Below the pieces are notes generated by a model, which worked only from the letters and a program-made list of their open reading frames with translations, ran no database searches and was not told the DNA's origin. The position numbers and the translations under genes were made by a program. A stretch of DNA of 64,000 nucleotides, from positions 372,001-436,000 of the forward strand of contig NZ_OZ034788.1 of assembly GCF_964028515.1 (NCBI RefSeq), read 5' to 3'. Below, in pieces: positions 1 to 9,495 of this stretch (its first letter is position 1; each line of letters starts with the position of its first letter). Origin of the DNA: Wolbachia endosymbiont (group B) of Hofmannophila pseudospretella (lineage in GTDB: Bacteria; Pseudomonadota; Alphaproteobacteria; Rickettsiales; Anaplasmataceae).

Positions 1-70
1 TTTTTTACTTTAATGTACTCTTTCTACTTTTAAATAAATTAATACCCACTTAATCTCACACATCACTAAA

Positions 71-150
71 AACCTAAACGACACAGCCATTTCCAGAACC
101 CAAAACCAGCTATTGTAAGAAGATTTTATTTTGAGATCGTATGGTCTACC
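71..150. repeat. Diverged intergenic repeat, copy 1
   Basis: This stretch resembles 51954-52033. Both share a CTTCCAG/TTTCCAG - ACCCAAAACCAG core, an AT-rich spacer and a closing TACCA. It lies downstream of the split NB-ARC/ankyrin gene. No reading frame is conserved between the copies, so it is treated as a noncoding or decayed repeat. The rest of 1-241 shows nothing recognisable. Confidence 0.45.
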
Positions 151-241
151 ACTTGTTCTACGCGAATTTATATCAATTTATTACTTTATTTCTCTGTTTT
201 TTTGAAATTCCCCTCATAAAATTAAATAGCTTACTGTAAAA

Positions 242-1507
242 TTATAGTCTTAAGTCCTTGTTTGCAGGTTGTACAGAGACGCTGTTAAATGAAGATATAG
301 GTGACCTATGAGTTAAGTTAACCGTGCTTTTATCTTCAAATTGCAATGCTTCACTTATATTTTCTAATTTTCTTTTTTTAGTAGTGTATTCATCAAATGC
401 TTTTAGGTGTCTTTCATGTGATTGCATTTTTAAGTATGGAGCTGAGCACACAGTAGATTGAGGTTGATAGCAACAAATACTACTTGGGTAATAATTGGTA
501 GTATAATGGTACAAATCATCATTGAGTTCAAGTTTCACATTAGCTCCTTGTTCTAAAGAAAAAAGGCACCTAGCGCTGTCGTAGCAATAAAACTTAACAT
601 CGTAGTTCTGAGAAATATTATTACTAATATCCTCTAGATTCGTATTAACGTTATTCATTACAAGGTAGCGAACAGTGCTTGAGTGACCATATATATCAGC
701 AAGGTGCAAAGGAGTCATATGATCTTCATTCTGTAAATTTATATCAGCTCCATGCTCTACAAGATAGCGAACAATTCCTAGGTAACCATACATAGCAGCA
801 AAATGCAAAGGAGTCATACCATTCTTATCCTGTAGATTTATACCAGCTCCATAAACTACAAGGTAGTGAACAATTCCTAGGTAACCATATATAGCAGCAA
901 AATGCAAAGGAGTCATATTATCTTTGTTCAGTACCTCTATTACAGCTTTTTTCTCTATAAGGGATTTAAGCATGCTTAATCTACCATTTTTAGCAGCAAA
1001 ATGCAAAGGAGTTATACCATTCTCATCCTGTAAATCTACTGTAGCCCCGTACGCTAGAAGGTACTCAAAAATCTCTAAGGAATTATGTTCAACAGCATAG
1101 TGCAAATAACCTTTACCTTCTCCGTCCTTTGAATTTATACAAATCTCTTCTTCCTCTATAAAGTATCTAACGACCTCTAAGCAATTATTTTCAATAGCAT
1201 AGTATAAAACAGTACTATCAAACTGAAAATGTTCGTTATCAATAAAATACCTAACTATTTCTAGTCGATTATGGAGAGCAGCACAGTCTAAAAGGGTAAG
1301 GCTCGGGTCATCACTTACCTTAAAATTAGCCCCTTTTCCTATAAAGTATTTAACTAACGCTAAGTGACCATATATAACAGCATATTCTAAAGGAGTAGAT
1401 CCATCTTTATCACCGATATTAACAATTTTACTTAATTTACTTAGATCTACATTCTCGAATATAAGCTTAATAACTTCTTCACTATCATCTATGGCCAGAA
1501 AATGTAA
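242..1507 (-). pseudogene. 3' half of a split NB-ARC/ankyrin gene (ankyrin-repeat part)
   Basis: This is the ankyrin domain of a protein whose N-terminal part is at 2370-4730. It holds about nine ankyrin repeats with TPLHFAA and LLxYGA-type consensus, then a tail of about 140 residues that is not ankyrin. The open frame runs upstream to 1759, but that extension is antisense to an inserted IS5 element and is not real coding sequence. When the IS and one TAA duplicate are removed, the codons for MNIL (ending 2370) join directly to HFLAIDD (starting 1504) in frame. The rebuilt protein would have about 1,207 residues. Alone, this half has only a late in-frame ATG near the IS edge and no clear ribosome-binding site. 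Ankyrin proteins are often proposed as host-interaction factors in Wolbachia; that role is inferred here. Confidence 0.8.
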
Positions 1508-2369
1508 GAGCCTGTACATGATCTCAAAAAAGAAATAAAATAAGAGGATAATATAGATAGTGAAGGATATGAGAAGCTCATACCCAAGCGACATAAGTCG
1601 GAAAAAATTTGAGATTATTGTAAAAGATCTAGAGTCTTGCAGGAAAAAAACAAAACCAAGAAAACTTGATTTGTATGAGGTATTTTGTGGAGTATTGTAC
1701 GTCTTAAAAAGCGGTTGCCAGTGGAGAATGTTACCAACAGAATTTCCAAAATGGCGCAATTGTTACGATTATTTCAAAAAATGGAGTGAAAAGCCAGATA
1801 CAGCTAAAGAAAGCATTCTAGAGCGTGTGTTAAAAAAAAATAGTTCGCGTGGTCCGACAAAACAATGGTCGGAAAGAAAAAACCAGCTTTTGCATAATTG
1901 ATGCACAGAGTGTAAAGAATGCAGATACTGCCAAAGAGAAGGGCTATGATGCTGGTAAAAAAATCTCAGGAATAAAGCGTCATATTGCAGTAGATACACA
2001 AGGTTTGCCGCACGCAATTTATGTGACAACGGCAGAAATAACCGATCGTAGTAGTGCTGTGAGAATGGTTAAAAGAGCACAAGAAAATCTCTCTGAAGTT
2101 AAAAATATACTGGTTGATGCTGGGTATACAGGAGAAAATTTTGCAGCTCAGATAAAAGCAACTATTGGTGCAACTGTTGAGGTAATAAAACGCAGTGAAT
2201 TACATACCTTTGTTGTATTGCCAAAGAGATGGGTCGTTGAACGTTCTTTTGCTTGGTTGGAAAAGTGTAGGCGTTTGTGGAAAAACTGCGAGCGAAAGCT
2301 CAACACTAGCTTACAAATGGTTGTTCTAGCTTTTGCTGTTTTACTCCTTAAAAGATTATGAACAGGTTC
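1508..2369 (+). mobile_element. IS5-family insertion sequence, copy 1 (862 bp)
   Basis: The ends are inverted repeats starting GAGCCTGTAC on the left and GAACAGGTTC on the right, flanked by the direct repeat TAA (1505-1507 and 2370-2372). The length equals that of the copies at 26994 and 42203, but the sequence has diverged from them, so this is an older or different lineage. It interrupts the NB-ARC/ankyrin gene. The 3-bp TNA target fits the IS1031/IS427-like part of the IS5 family. Confidence 0.9.
1569..2361 (+). CDS. IS5-family transposase, two frames joined by frameshift
   Basis: This is the DDE transposase of the element. The first frame (from MRSSYPSD) carries the N-terminal domain with CGVLYVLKSGCQWRMLP. 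The second frame carries the catalytic part, with Asp in IIDAQSVKN, Asp in ILVDAGYTGE and Glu in VVERSFAWLEK. The frames meet at a run of nine A (1832-1840); the second frame opens just after a stop at 1831, so a +1 (or -2) shift or transcriptional slippage at the A run gives one protein of about 263 residues. The same A run is kept in the two other copies, which argues for a programmed event rather than decay. An in-frame ATG at 1560 also exists, but 1569 matches the start of the sister copies. Confidence 0.85.
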
Positions 2370-4730
2370 TAAGATATTCATTCCATAATAATCAGATTCA
2401 ATAAATTCATTAACTAACTTTTTATATTCACTTGCATAATTCCAAATGGATATGATATGGCTTACATTTTTACAGTTATTATCCATCAATGATGTCATTA
2501 TTTTTCTTAAAAATTCTTCTTCTCTTTTTTCTTTTCTTTGCTCTAACCTTATCATTTTTTGTACTTCTTGATGAATTTTTGCTATCCCTTTCTCTAATCC
2601 AATCAATGAGAACTGATTAAGTAGATCAAGTGCATTCAAAACCCTTTGTTGATTTTCTTTTGATTCCCCCTTGAAAAAAATTTCTTTTGTATTAATTTGA
2701 TTAGGGTCCAGGTAAGCCATGAATACTAAAATAACATATGCTTGCTGTCCAACATTTTTTTCTTCTTTTATTTTATCAATGTTAACCTTCAAAGCTTTAA
2801 AAGATTTTTTATTAACAACTTGTGTCTCCAAAAAATCAGTTTTTGATTGCTGAGCTACTCTATATTCCTCCAGATATTCTCTAATACTAAGCCCTTTTGA
2901 TTTAATGCATGATATTGCTACTTTCAAATCTAATGGAAAATAATTAAGTTCTTCTATTAACTCTGATATAAATTTATCTTGTGATTCATCTTCCCCTAAG
3001 GTTTTTCGAATAAATTCCTCGGCTTCTCCTTTTTTAAAATTACCCAACTTTATTTCTTCTATATCTTCTATTTCTTTTTTCCCATCCTTGTTAGAAGAAG
3101 TAATTAAAACGTAAGGTTTTTCTCTATTAGAAAAAACAGGAAAGCTTGATGGCAAAAAATTTTCAATCTCCTTATAACTAATAGCATTATCGAAAACAAA
3201 CAAACTTTTTGTGTCTTGAAGATACTCATATACATCCTCGACAATAGATTTAATGTTTCTCTCTCTCCTTTGCTCACTTTTTATAGAAATTCCTAATCTT
3301 TCAGCCAACCTAAGAAATGAATTTGAAAGCTTGTTATATGACGAGGCATCTATCCACATAATCCTTGCCCAAGTACCCTTACGCCTTTCACTAAACCCAT
3401 AGCCTCTAGCAAGTTCGCTTTTCCCTATTCCAGACTTCCCACTAATTAAGACTACTCGTGACATTTTTATTTCTTGACTACTACTGTGTAACCTTAGGTT
3501 CAAATTTTTTACCACCTCTTTTCTTTCAATGAAATTTTCTGGTATCTTGCCAAAACTATAGGAAAATTGACGCCTATCTTCATCTTGTTTTCTAAGATGT
3601 TCTTTTACATCTTCTATATCTTTCCTTTTCACAGGATCTTGTTCATTAATCTTCTTTAATATAAAACGAGCTAATTTTTCTTTTTTTTCATCATTTAAAA
3701 TATGCACATATCTTTCTGTGGGTGCTTCACTGAATACATACTTTTGTTTTATCTCCTCCCACTTTCTTAACTCCCATTCAAAGGGAAGCCGATAGCCGTA
3801 TTTTTCAGCACAGCTATATTCCTCTAGATTATGTTCCTCAGAATTATATTGATAATAATTAACAGTTTCATCTTCTTCTTTTTTCTTTATTCCTACCCAT
3901 TCATACAATTCTGAGGTTAATAAACTTTCACTACTTTGCTCATCTTTTATTTCATATCCAGGACGCGTAAAATATCCTTTCTTTTTTGACTTACCTAGAA
4001 CAACACCTTGTGTTATAAGATCAACAGAAAAGTCTTGTTCCTCAGAAGTTAAAAGGTAATTCATTGTTCTATGTACAGCATCTATTACTAACTTCTTAAC
4101 TCTCCTATGATAAAAAGAGGGATTGATATCTACAACTTTTATGAATGGTTCCTCAAACCTGTGAAAAATTTCTAAGCCAGCTTTTACTAAAATCTCTCTC
4201 ATTTCAGCTTTGTAGCAAGGTGTAGTTATTGTAAAAATATTTTTCGCTCCTTTCTTATGCCGTTTTCCTGTAACACAATGATTGATACTCTCATTAACTT
4301 TAACACTAAATAATTTTAGTGGACTTGCTGGAATAGTATTATTCAAAATAGAATTAAAGCTGGCTGAAGCTTTGCTTATTTTTTGTATATTTGAATCTGG
4401 TTCTGCCTCCTCAAAATATTTAGATAATTTTTCCTCGAATTCTTTAACAAAAGTCTTAACAAAAAAAGTTGCTTTTTCCACTACTTCATTATCTGTAAGA
4501 CTTATAACATTGGCTGTATCATTCGATGCGCTATACCATACACTACCGCTGCTTATAGATGAAGATCTTGTTACTCCAAGACTCTCTTGACTTGGTCCAC
4601 ACTGAAGTTCTCCACTAGATAATCTATCTTCATGATCAAGACCTCCTTTTGCTCCTATTGTTGACTCATCATCTACATAATCCATTCGATCATCTGCTAC
4701 TTGTTCTCCTGTATTTCCTTTACCTAACAT
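2370..4730 (-). pseudogene. 5' half of a split NB-ARC (STAND ATPase)/ankyrin gene
   Basis: This half encodes about 787 residues of a STAND-type NTPase. Residues about 1-400 are of unknown family and start with a Ser/Glu-rich tail. The NB-ARC core follows: P-loop GKSGIGKSE at about 431, an aspartate-containing Walker B (LFVFDNA) at about 510, a sensor strand (VLITSSN) at about 541, and a FPLDL motif at about 598 in the place of the GLPL motif. A helical region continues to the IS edge. The open frame runs on to 2148, but its last 73 residues or so are antisense IS5 sequence. The frame rejoins exactly with 1504-242, so the original product was NB-ARC plus ankyrin repeats. NB-ARC proteins are nucleotide-controlled switches with C-terminal sensor repeats in plant NLRs and bacterial STAND proteins. 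The function here is unknown. A truncated ATPase could still be made. Confidence 0.8.
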
Positions 4731-5233
4731 AAAACCCCCTATATTTTAATATTCATACTTGATTATTTTACCGTAAATCTCTTTTCTGAAGATTGGTTTT
4801 AATATCTAATTAATTTGATTCTTATACAGTTGTACTAAACTGCTCTACAAATTTACTGTAGAAACCTCACGGTAACCCTAGGTAACTTTGATTGCTGAGT
4901 AGCAGTGTGTCTTTCTTTTGATTTCTTACTAAATTAAATACTTGCTTAAAAAAGTCAGGATTGCTTTCCGAATGATGTATATAATACAATGCATCTAACT
5001 CACATTCCATGTATTCATTACATTAAACTGTATTATAGCTAAAAAGATCTAGCAGAGCAAGAACTCTTTTACATGTTTGAGTATTTTATTTTAGTTTGTA
5101 TTTTAAAACTAAAGCAGCTCAGTTTCATGTACTTTTATTTCTTTATCGACTGTTATTTTTCTTCTTCAATGCACCTGTGAGTAATGATAACGTGGCAATT
5201 AAAGCTTGTAAAGCAATTTTTATATAGCAAGAT
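4731..5233. other. Gene-poor spacer with a possible gene fragment
   Basis: No intact gene is visible. On the minus strand, 4867-5010 can encode 47 residues (MECELDALYYIHH... to ...YLGLP), and the same frame is open further upstream across one TAA, which looks like the tail of a decayed gene. No Shine-Dalgarno sequence precedes its ATG. The part next to 4730 should hold the promoter of the NB-ARC gene. Confidence 0.3.
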
Positions 5234-6604
5234 TCAGCTATTCAATAAAAAGATCGTGGCTAGACCAAAAAATATAAGAGCTGAGAGAATATCAGTTGTT
5301 GCTGATGTTAAGATTGAAGACGAAACAGCAGGATCGGATCTTAAACGATGAAGCATTATAGGAATAAAAGTGCCGATAAATGTTGCAATGATCGACATTG
5401 CAATCATAGAAACTACGAAAATGATCTCTACTTTTAAACTATGGAACCTTATTGCTAATACTACGAGCGAAATTGTAGATAAAATCACTCCATTTATAAG
5501 ACCTATTAAAAATTCTTTCATCAGTATTCTTTTTGCATTTTGCTCAGTTAGATATTTTGTTGCAATTGCCCGGATAGTTAGTGTTACTGTTTGGGATCCT
5601 GCATTTCCGCTCATTGATGCAATTATTGGCATAATAATTGGTAGTACTATAAAACTTTCTATTACGTTATCGAAAAAGCCAACTACTATAGAACACATTG
5701 TTGCAGCTAAGAGGTTAAATAATAACCAAGGTAGCCTTTTAATTATAGTTTTATGTATAGGAGCATTTATATCAGATTTAGAAGATACACCGCTTATTTT
5801 AAGTACATCCTCTTCTGCTTCTTGCTGAACAATTTTGATTACATCTTCAATAAGGATTACACCGATAATTTTACCATTCTTATTTACTACTGGGGCTGAT
5901 AATAGAGAGTAATCCTTAAATATTCTTGCTACTTCTTCTTGGTCCATTCCAGTTTTAATTATTTTTATATCTTGACTCATTATCTCTTTTATTATTGTTT
6001 CTCCTGAGTGAGATATTACCTTATTTAAGTTGAAACTACCTATAGGTTCTAATTTCGAGTTAATGATGAAGATTTGGTAAAATGTTTCCGGTATTTTTTT
6101 ATAATTACGCAAGAATTCCATTAGCTGATTTATCGTCCAATAATATGGAGCTATAACCATATTTTTATGTATCAACCTTCCTGCACTTTCTTCTGGGTAT
6201 GATAACAATTCCTCTACTAATTTTTGAGTTGCATTGGGTAAATAGTTAAGTATGTTTTCTATAGACTTTCTATCTAAATCTTTCACTATGGCTACTATGT
6301 CTTCTATATCAAGAAGCATTAGTAACTTTGCTGTATTTTCTATTCCCAATATTTCTATGACCTCTAATTGTAAATCTGGTACTACATGTACTAAGGCATC
6401 ACTTAACAGACGTTGATCGAGGATATTAACTAATTTCTCCCTGTGATCACTGATCGAAGTAGATAAAAAATAAGCTAACTGAACGCTATCTATCGTTTTT
6501 ACAATATTACGAACATTTTCTAATTCTTGATTATCGAGAGACTCTATTAAATCATCAATAGCCTTTTTGTCTAAACCATAATGAGAACTTGTTTTAATAT
6601 TCAT
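5234..6604 (-). CDS. mgtE: MgtE-type magnesium transporter
   Basis: This is an inner-membrane Mg2+ channel/transporter. The 456-residue order fits the MgtE family: an N-terminal superhelical domain (about 1-125, with LLSYPEESAGRLI at its end), two CBS domains (about 130-260, with 'MSQDIKIIKT' and 'APVVNKNGKIIGVI'), then about five membrane helices. The pore region carries the family's PIIMPIIASMSGNAGSQ and ends in a helix with FFGLATIF. The cytosolic domains gate the channel in response to Mg2+ in characterised homologues. It stands alone between the NB-ARC spacer and prfB, which is divergent from it. Confidence 0.93.
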   Translation of the reverse strand: MNIKTSSHYGLDKKAIDDLIESLDNQELENVRNIVKTIDSVQLAYFLSTSISDHREKLVNILDQRLLSDALVHVVPDLQLEVIEILGIENTAKLLMLLDIEDIVAIVKDLDRKSIENILNYLPNATQKLVEELLSYPEESAGRLIHKNMVIAPYYWTINQLMEFLRNYKKIPETFYQIFIINSKLEPIGSFNLNKVISHSGETIIKEIMSQDIKIIKTGMDQEEVARIFKDYSLLSAPVVNKNGKIIGVILIEDVIKIVQQEAEEDVLKISGVSSKSDINAPIHKTIIKRLPWLLFNLLAATMCSIVVGFFDNVIESFIVLPIIMPIIASMSGNAGSQTVTLTIRAIATKYLTEQNAKRILMKEFLIGLINGVILSTISLVVLAIRFHSLKVEIIFVVSMIAMSIIATFIGTFIPIMLHRLRSDPAVSSSILTSATTDILSALIFFGLATIFLLNS

Positions 6605-6759
6605 TACTTTACCTTATTTTTTTAATAAATATACACACTTGATTTTATTGAACATTCAAGTATAATAAAATTATTTTGAATTAACTATTATATGGTTAAA
6701 TTTCTATTTTGTTTGCTGTTATTGTTAGTGATAATAAATATATTAAAGTCTAAAGTATA

Positions 6760-7861
6760 ATGAAAACCCATCCAGAAATCCTTGAATACTTTCAAGGCTT
6801 AAATAAAAGTATTTCTCTTATCAGGAGGTGTCTTTGACATAGAAAGATCGAAGTTGCGTCTTGAAGAGCTGGATTCTCAAGCATCGAATGATAATCTGTG
6901 GCAAGACAATCAAAAAGCACAAGAAATTTTAAAAGAACGCTCTAAAATTAAGCATGAAATAGAATCGTTTTCAAAATTAGAAAGCGATTACAACGATGCT
7001 ATCAGCTTGATGAAATCTGCTATTGATGAGAATGATGAAGAATTTTTTTCTGAAGTTGAAAATGAATTAGCCAAGCTAGAGAAATTAATCAAACTTAAAG
7101 AGACAGAATCCTTATTTACTGGTGAAGCAGATAATAATAACTGCTTTTTAGAAATCCACTCAGGAGCTGGTGGAACAGAGAGCAATGATTGGGCTGAGAT
7201 GCTCATGCGCATGTATACAAGATGGGCAGAAATTTATCACAATTTTAAAGTTGAAGTTGTAGAAAAATTAGATGGTGATTCGGTTGGTATAAAATCTACA
7301 ACAATAAAGATTATCGGAGAAAAAGCTTACGGGTGGGCAAAAAGCGAAAGTGGAGTTCATAGATTGGTTAGAATATCACCATTTGATGCAAATGGTAAAC
7401 GTCATACCAGTTTTGCAAGTGTAGGAGTAACTCCAGTAATTGAAGATTCAATAAATATTGTTGTGGATGAAAAGGATTTAAAGATCGACACTTACCGTGC
7501 TTCTGGAGCCGGTGGTCAGCATGTAAATAAGACTGAAAGTGCGGTACGTATTACACATATTCCAACAGGCGTTGTAGTTCAATGCCAAAATGGTCGTTCT
7601 CAACATAAAAATAAAGATGAAGCACTTAAACTACTTAAAGGACGTTTATATCAAATTGAATTGGAAAAAAAAGAACAGAAAATGGCCGAAGAATATGGCA
7701 AGAAATGCGATATAGGTTGGGGCAGTCAGATCAGATCGTATGTTATGCATCCGTATCAAATGGTGAAGGATTTAAGGACTGGACATGAAGTTGGCAATAT
7801 AAATTCCGTTTTTGATGGAAATATAGATTGTTTCATAGTTAGTGTATTGGAGTTAAAATGA
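6760..7861 (+). CDS. prfB: Peptide chain release factor 2 with programmed +1 frameshift
   Basis: RF2 reads UAA and UGA and triggers peptide release. The reading starts at ATG 6760, runs 25 codons to CTT 6832-6834, and meets TGA at 6835. An AGGAGG at 6823-6828 lies three bases before CTT, and C follows the TGA. This is the classic RF2 autoregulatory site, where low RF2 allows a +1 slip into the frame starting GAC at 6836. The joined product has 366 residues, the normal length. The SPF tripeptide for stop-codon recognition (VRISPFDANG) and the GGQ loop (ASGAGGQHVNKTES) are both present. A start at 6854 would miss the N-terminus and is not preferred. Confidence 0.95.
6823..6838 (+). promoter_or_regulatory. 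prfB +1 frameshift signal
   Basis: The site reads AGGAGG TGT CTT TGA C. The Shine-Dalgarno-like hexamer with a 3-nt spacer before the slippery CTT, and the UGA-C context, are the known elements for autogenous control of RF2. Confidence 0.93.
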
Positions 7862-8035
7862 GATTTATTAAAAAGCTAAGTTTTATGCTCTGCTAATAAG
7901 GGAAAAAGAAAACCAAAACCTATTGAGAAAAATGGAACAATTTTGTGAATATATCTATTATTCAAGTAGCTGATGAAAATGGCAACTCATTTCTTATGGG
8001 CACAAAAATGTAATATGAAGAGAAATCTTCGTACA

Positions 8036-9322
8036 TTAAGTTGTAGCCGCGCAACGTCTGCCATTGATGATTATTTCACCTACTGTAACTGCTGCTAAAA
8101 TAAAGCAGTAATAAACTTGTGTTAACAAAGAAATAGGTGAGACAGAAGCAATGCTACCTGCTAGCAGCAGCTGGGAACCATAAGGCAAAATGCCTTTTGT
8201 AACGCAAGCAAAAATGTCTAACAAGTATGCACTACGGTATGACGGAATATTATGCTTTTGCGCGAGCCTTTTTGCAATATCGCCACTTAATAAAATAGCA
8301 ATGGTATTATTAGCAACTAAAACAGTAAACATAGATGCTATGCCCGCTATTACAAATTCAGCTTTAGTTTTTGTGATATTGCTTTCATCGATAAGTTTGT
8401 GTAATGCCTTTTGACCCTGCTTGTACATTATATGACTCAATCCGCCAATAAATAGAGCAAATATCACTATCTCGTTTACTTTTTTGAAACCGTCATATAT
8501 GTCATGAGAGAGTTGAATGATAGTATAGTCAAAAAAAATCATCCCTAATACACTAGCAACAATTATATTTATAGTTATTGTTACTAAAGTAGTAACTTCA
8601 AATAACCCCATGATTATTAAAGAAATATAAGGAATAATCTTTATTACTGATAAATAATCTAAATTTGATGTAGGAATAATTTTTGTACTATCTGCCATAA
8701 TTGCCAGATAAATAAGCGTTATAATGCTGGCAACAAATGCTACTTTAGAATTCACTTTAAGTTTATCCTTTATCGTGGCCCCCTGTGAAGAAACAGATGC
8801 AATAGTAGTGTCAGATATCATTGAAAGATTATCACCAAATACGGCACCTCCAACTACAGTTGCAGTTCCTATTTCAAGACCAAAAGCCCCACTTTTTGCT
8901 AAGTTAACAGCTATTGGTACCATTAATACAACAACTCCCATAGACGTACCAATTGCAGTTGATATAAAAGCGGAAGCCAAAAATACTCCAGGCAGTAGTA
9001 ATCTTGCTGGAAGGAAATTGAGAATTAAATCAGCAACAGTATCTGCACTACCAATTGATTGAGTCACCACAGAAAATGCTCCAGAAAATAGAAAAATTAA
9101 ACACATAGTAAGGGTGTTTTTATCGCCCATACCCTCGATGACAGCATCGATGTGACGTTGAATTTTACCTGCACTGCATGCAACAGCAAAAAATAGCGCC
9201 GGTAGTAGGCAAATTACCGGTGAAACTTGGCGAAGCGGATTATCAATTCCAATAAAGAAAAAATAGACACCACTTCCAAGGTATAAGATTAAAAAAATAA
9301 CCAAAGGAAAAAAAGCTGTCAT
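8036..9322 (-). CDS. NhaC-type Na+/H+ antiporter family membrane protein
   Basis: The product has 428 residues and about eleven hydrophobic helices. It contains the family feature of a discontinuous helix with GGAVFGDNLSMISDTTIA (about residues 158-175), where the conserved Asp residues sit in the NhaC/ArsB-like ion transporter fold. It probably exchanges Na+ (or another cation or organic ion) for H+ at the inner membrane. It is convergent with prfB, and 7862-8035 between them shows no gene. It is divergent from the ankyrin gene at 9496. Substrate is inferred at family level only. Confidence 0.8.
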   Translation of the reverse strand: MTAFFPLVIFLILYLGSGVYFFFIGIDNPLRQVSPVICLLPALFFAVACSAGKIQRHIDAVIEGMGDKNTLTMCLIFLFSGAFSVVTQSIGSADTVADLILNFLPARLLLPGVFLASAFISTAIGTSMGVVVLMVPIAVNLAKSGAFGLEIGTATVVGGAVFGDNLSMISDTTIASVSSQGATIKDKLKVNSKVAFVASIITLIYLAIMADSTKIIPTSNLDYLSVIKIIPYISLIIMGLFEVTTLVTITINIIVASVLGMIFFDYTIIQLSHDIYDGFKKVNEIVIFALFIGGLSHIMYKQGQKALHKLIDESNITKTKAEFVIAGIASMFTVLVANNTIAILLSGDIAKRLAQKHNIPSYRSAYLLDIFACVTKGILPYGSQLLLAGSIASVSPISLLTQVYYCFILAAVTVGEIIINGRRCAATT

Positions 9323-9495
9323 TTTACTGCCTTAAAACCTATGATTATAATCAATTAAGTGATTTCAGGCAAGCTTGGTTTTCTGTAAGTTAATAACAGT
9401 CCTTTTAGACTCTCAAGTTACGCTATGGAAAATGCGTTGACTATTCTACCATAATATATAGCATCAAAAAATACTCTATAGTATGAGGTAAAGCT

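Noticed and set aside
1508..1759. N-terminal 85 residues of the 505-codon ankyrin ORF
   Set aside because: They are antisense to the IS5 element and only open by chance.
2148..2369. C-terminal 73 residues of the 860-codon ORF
   Set aside because: They are antisense to the IS5 transposase, and the true continuation of the gene is at 1504.
7862..8035. Small gene between prfB and the antiporter
   Set aside because: Only short frames without conserved features are present.
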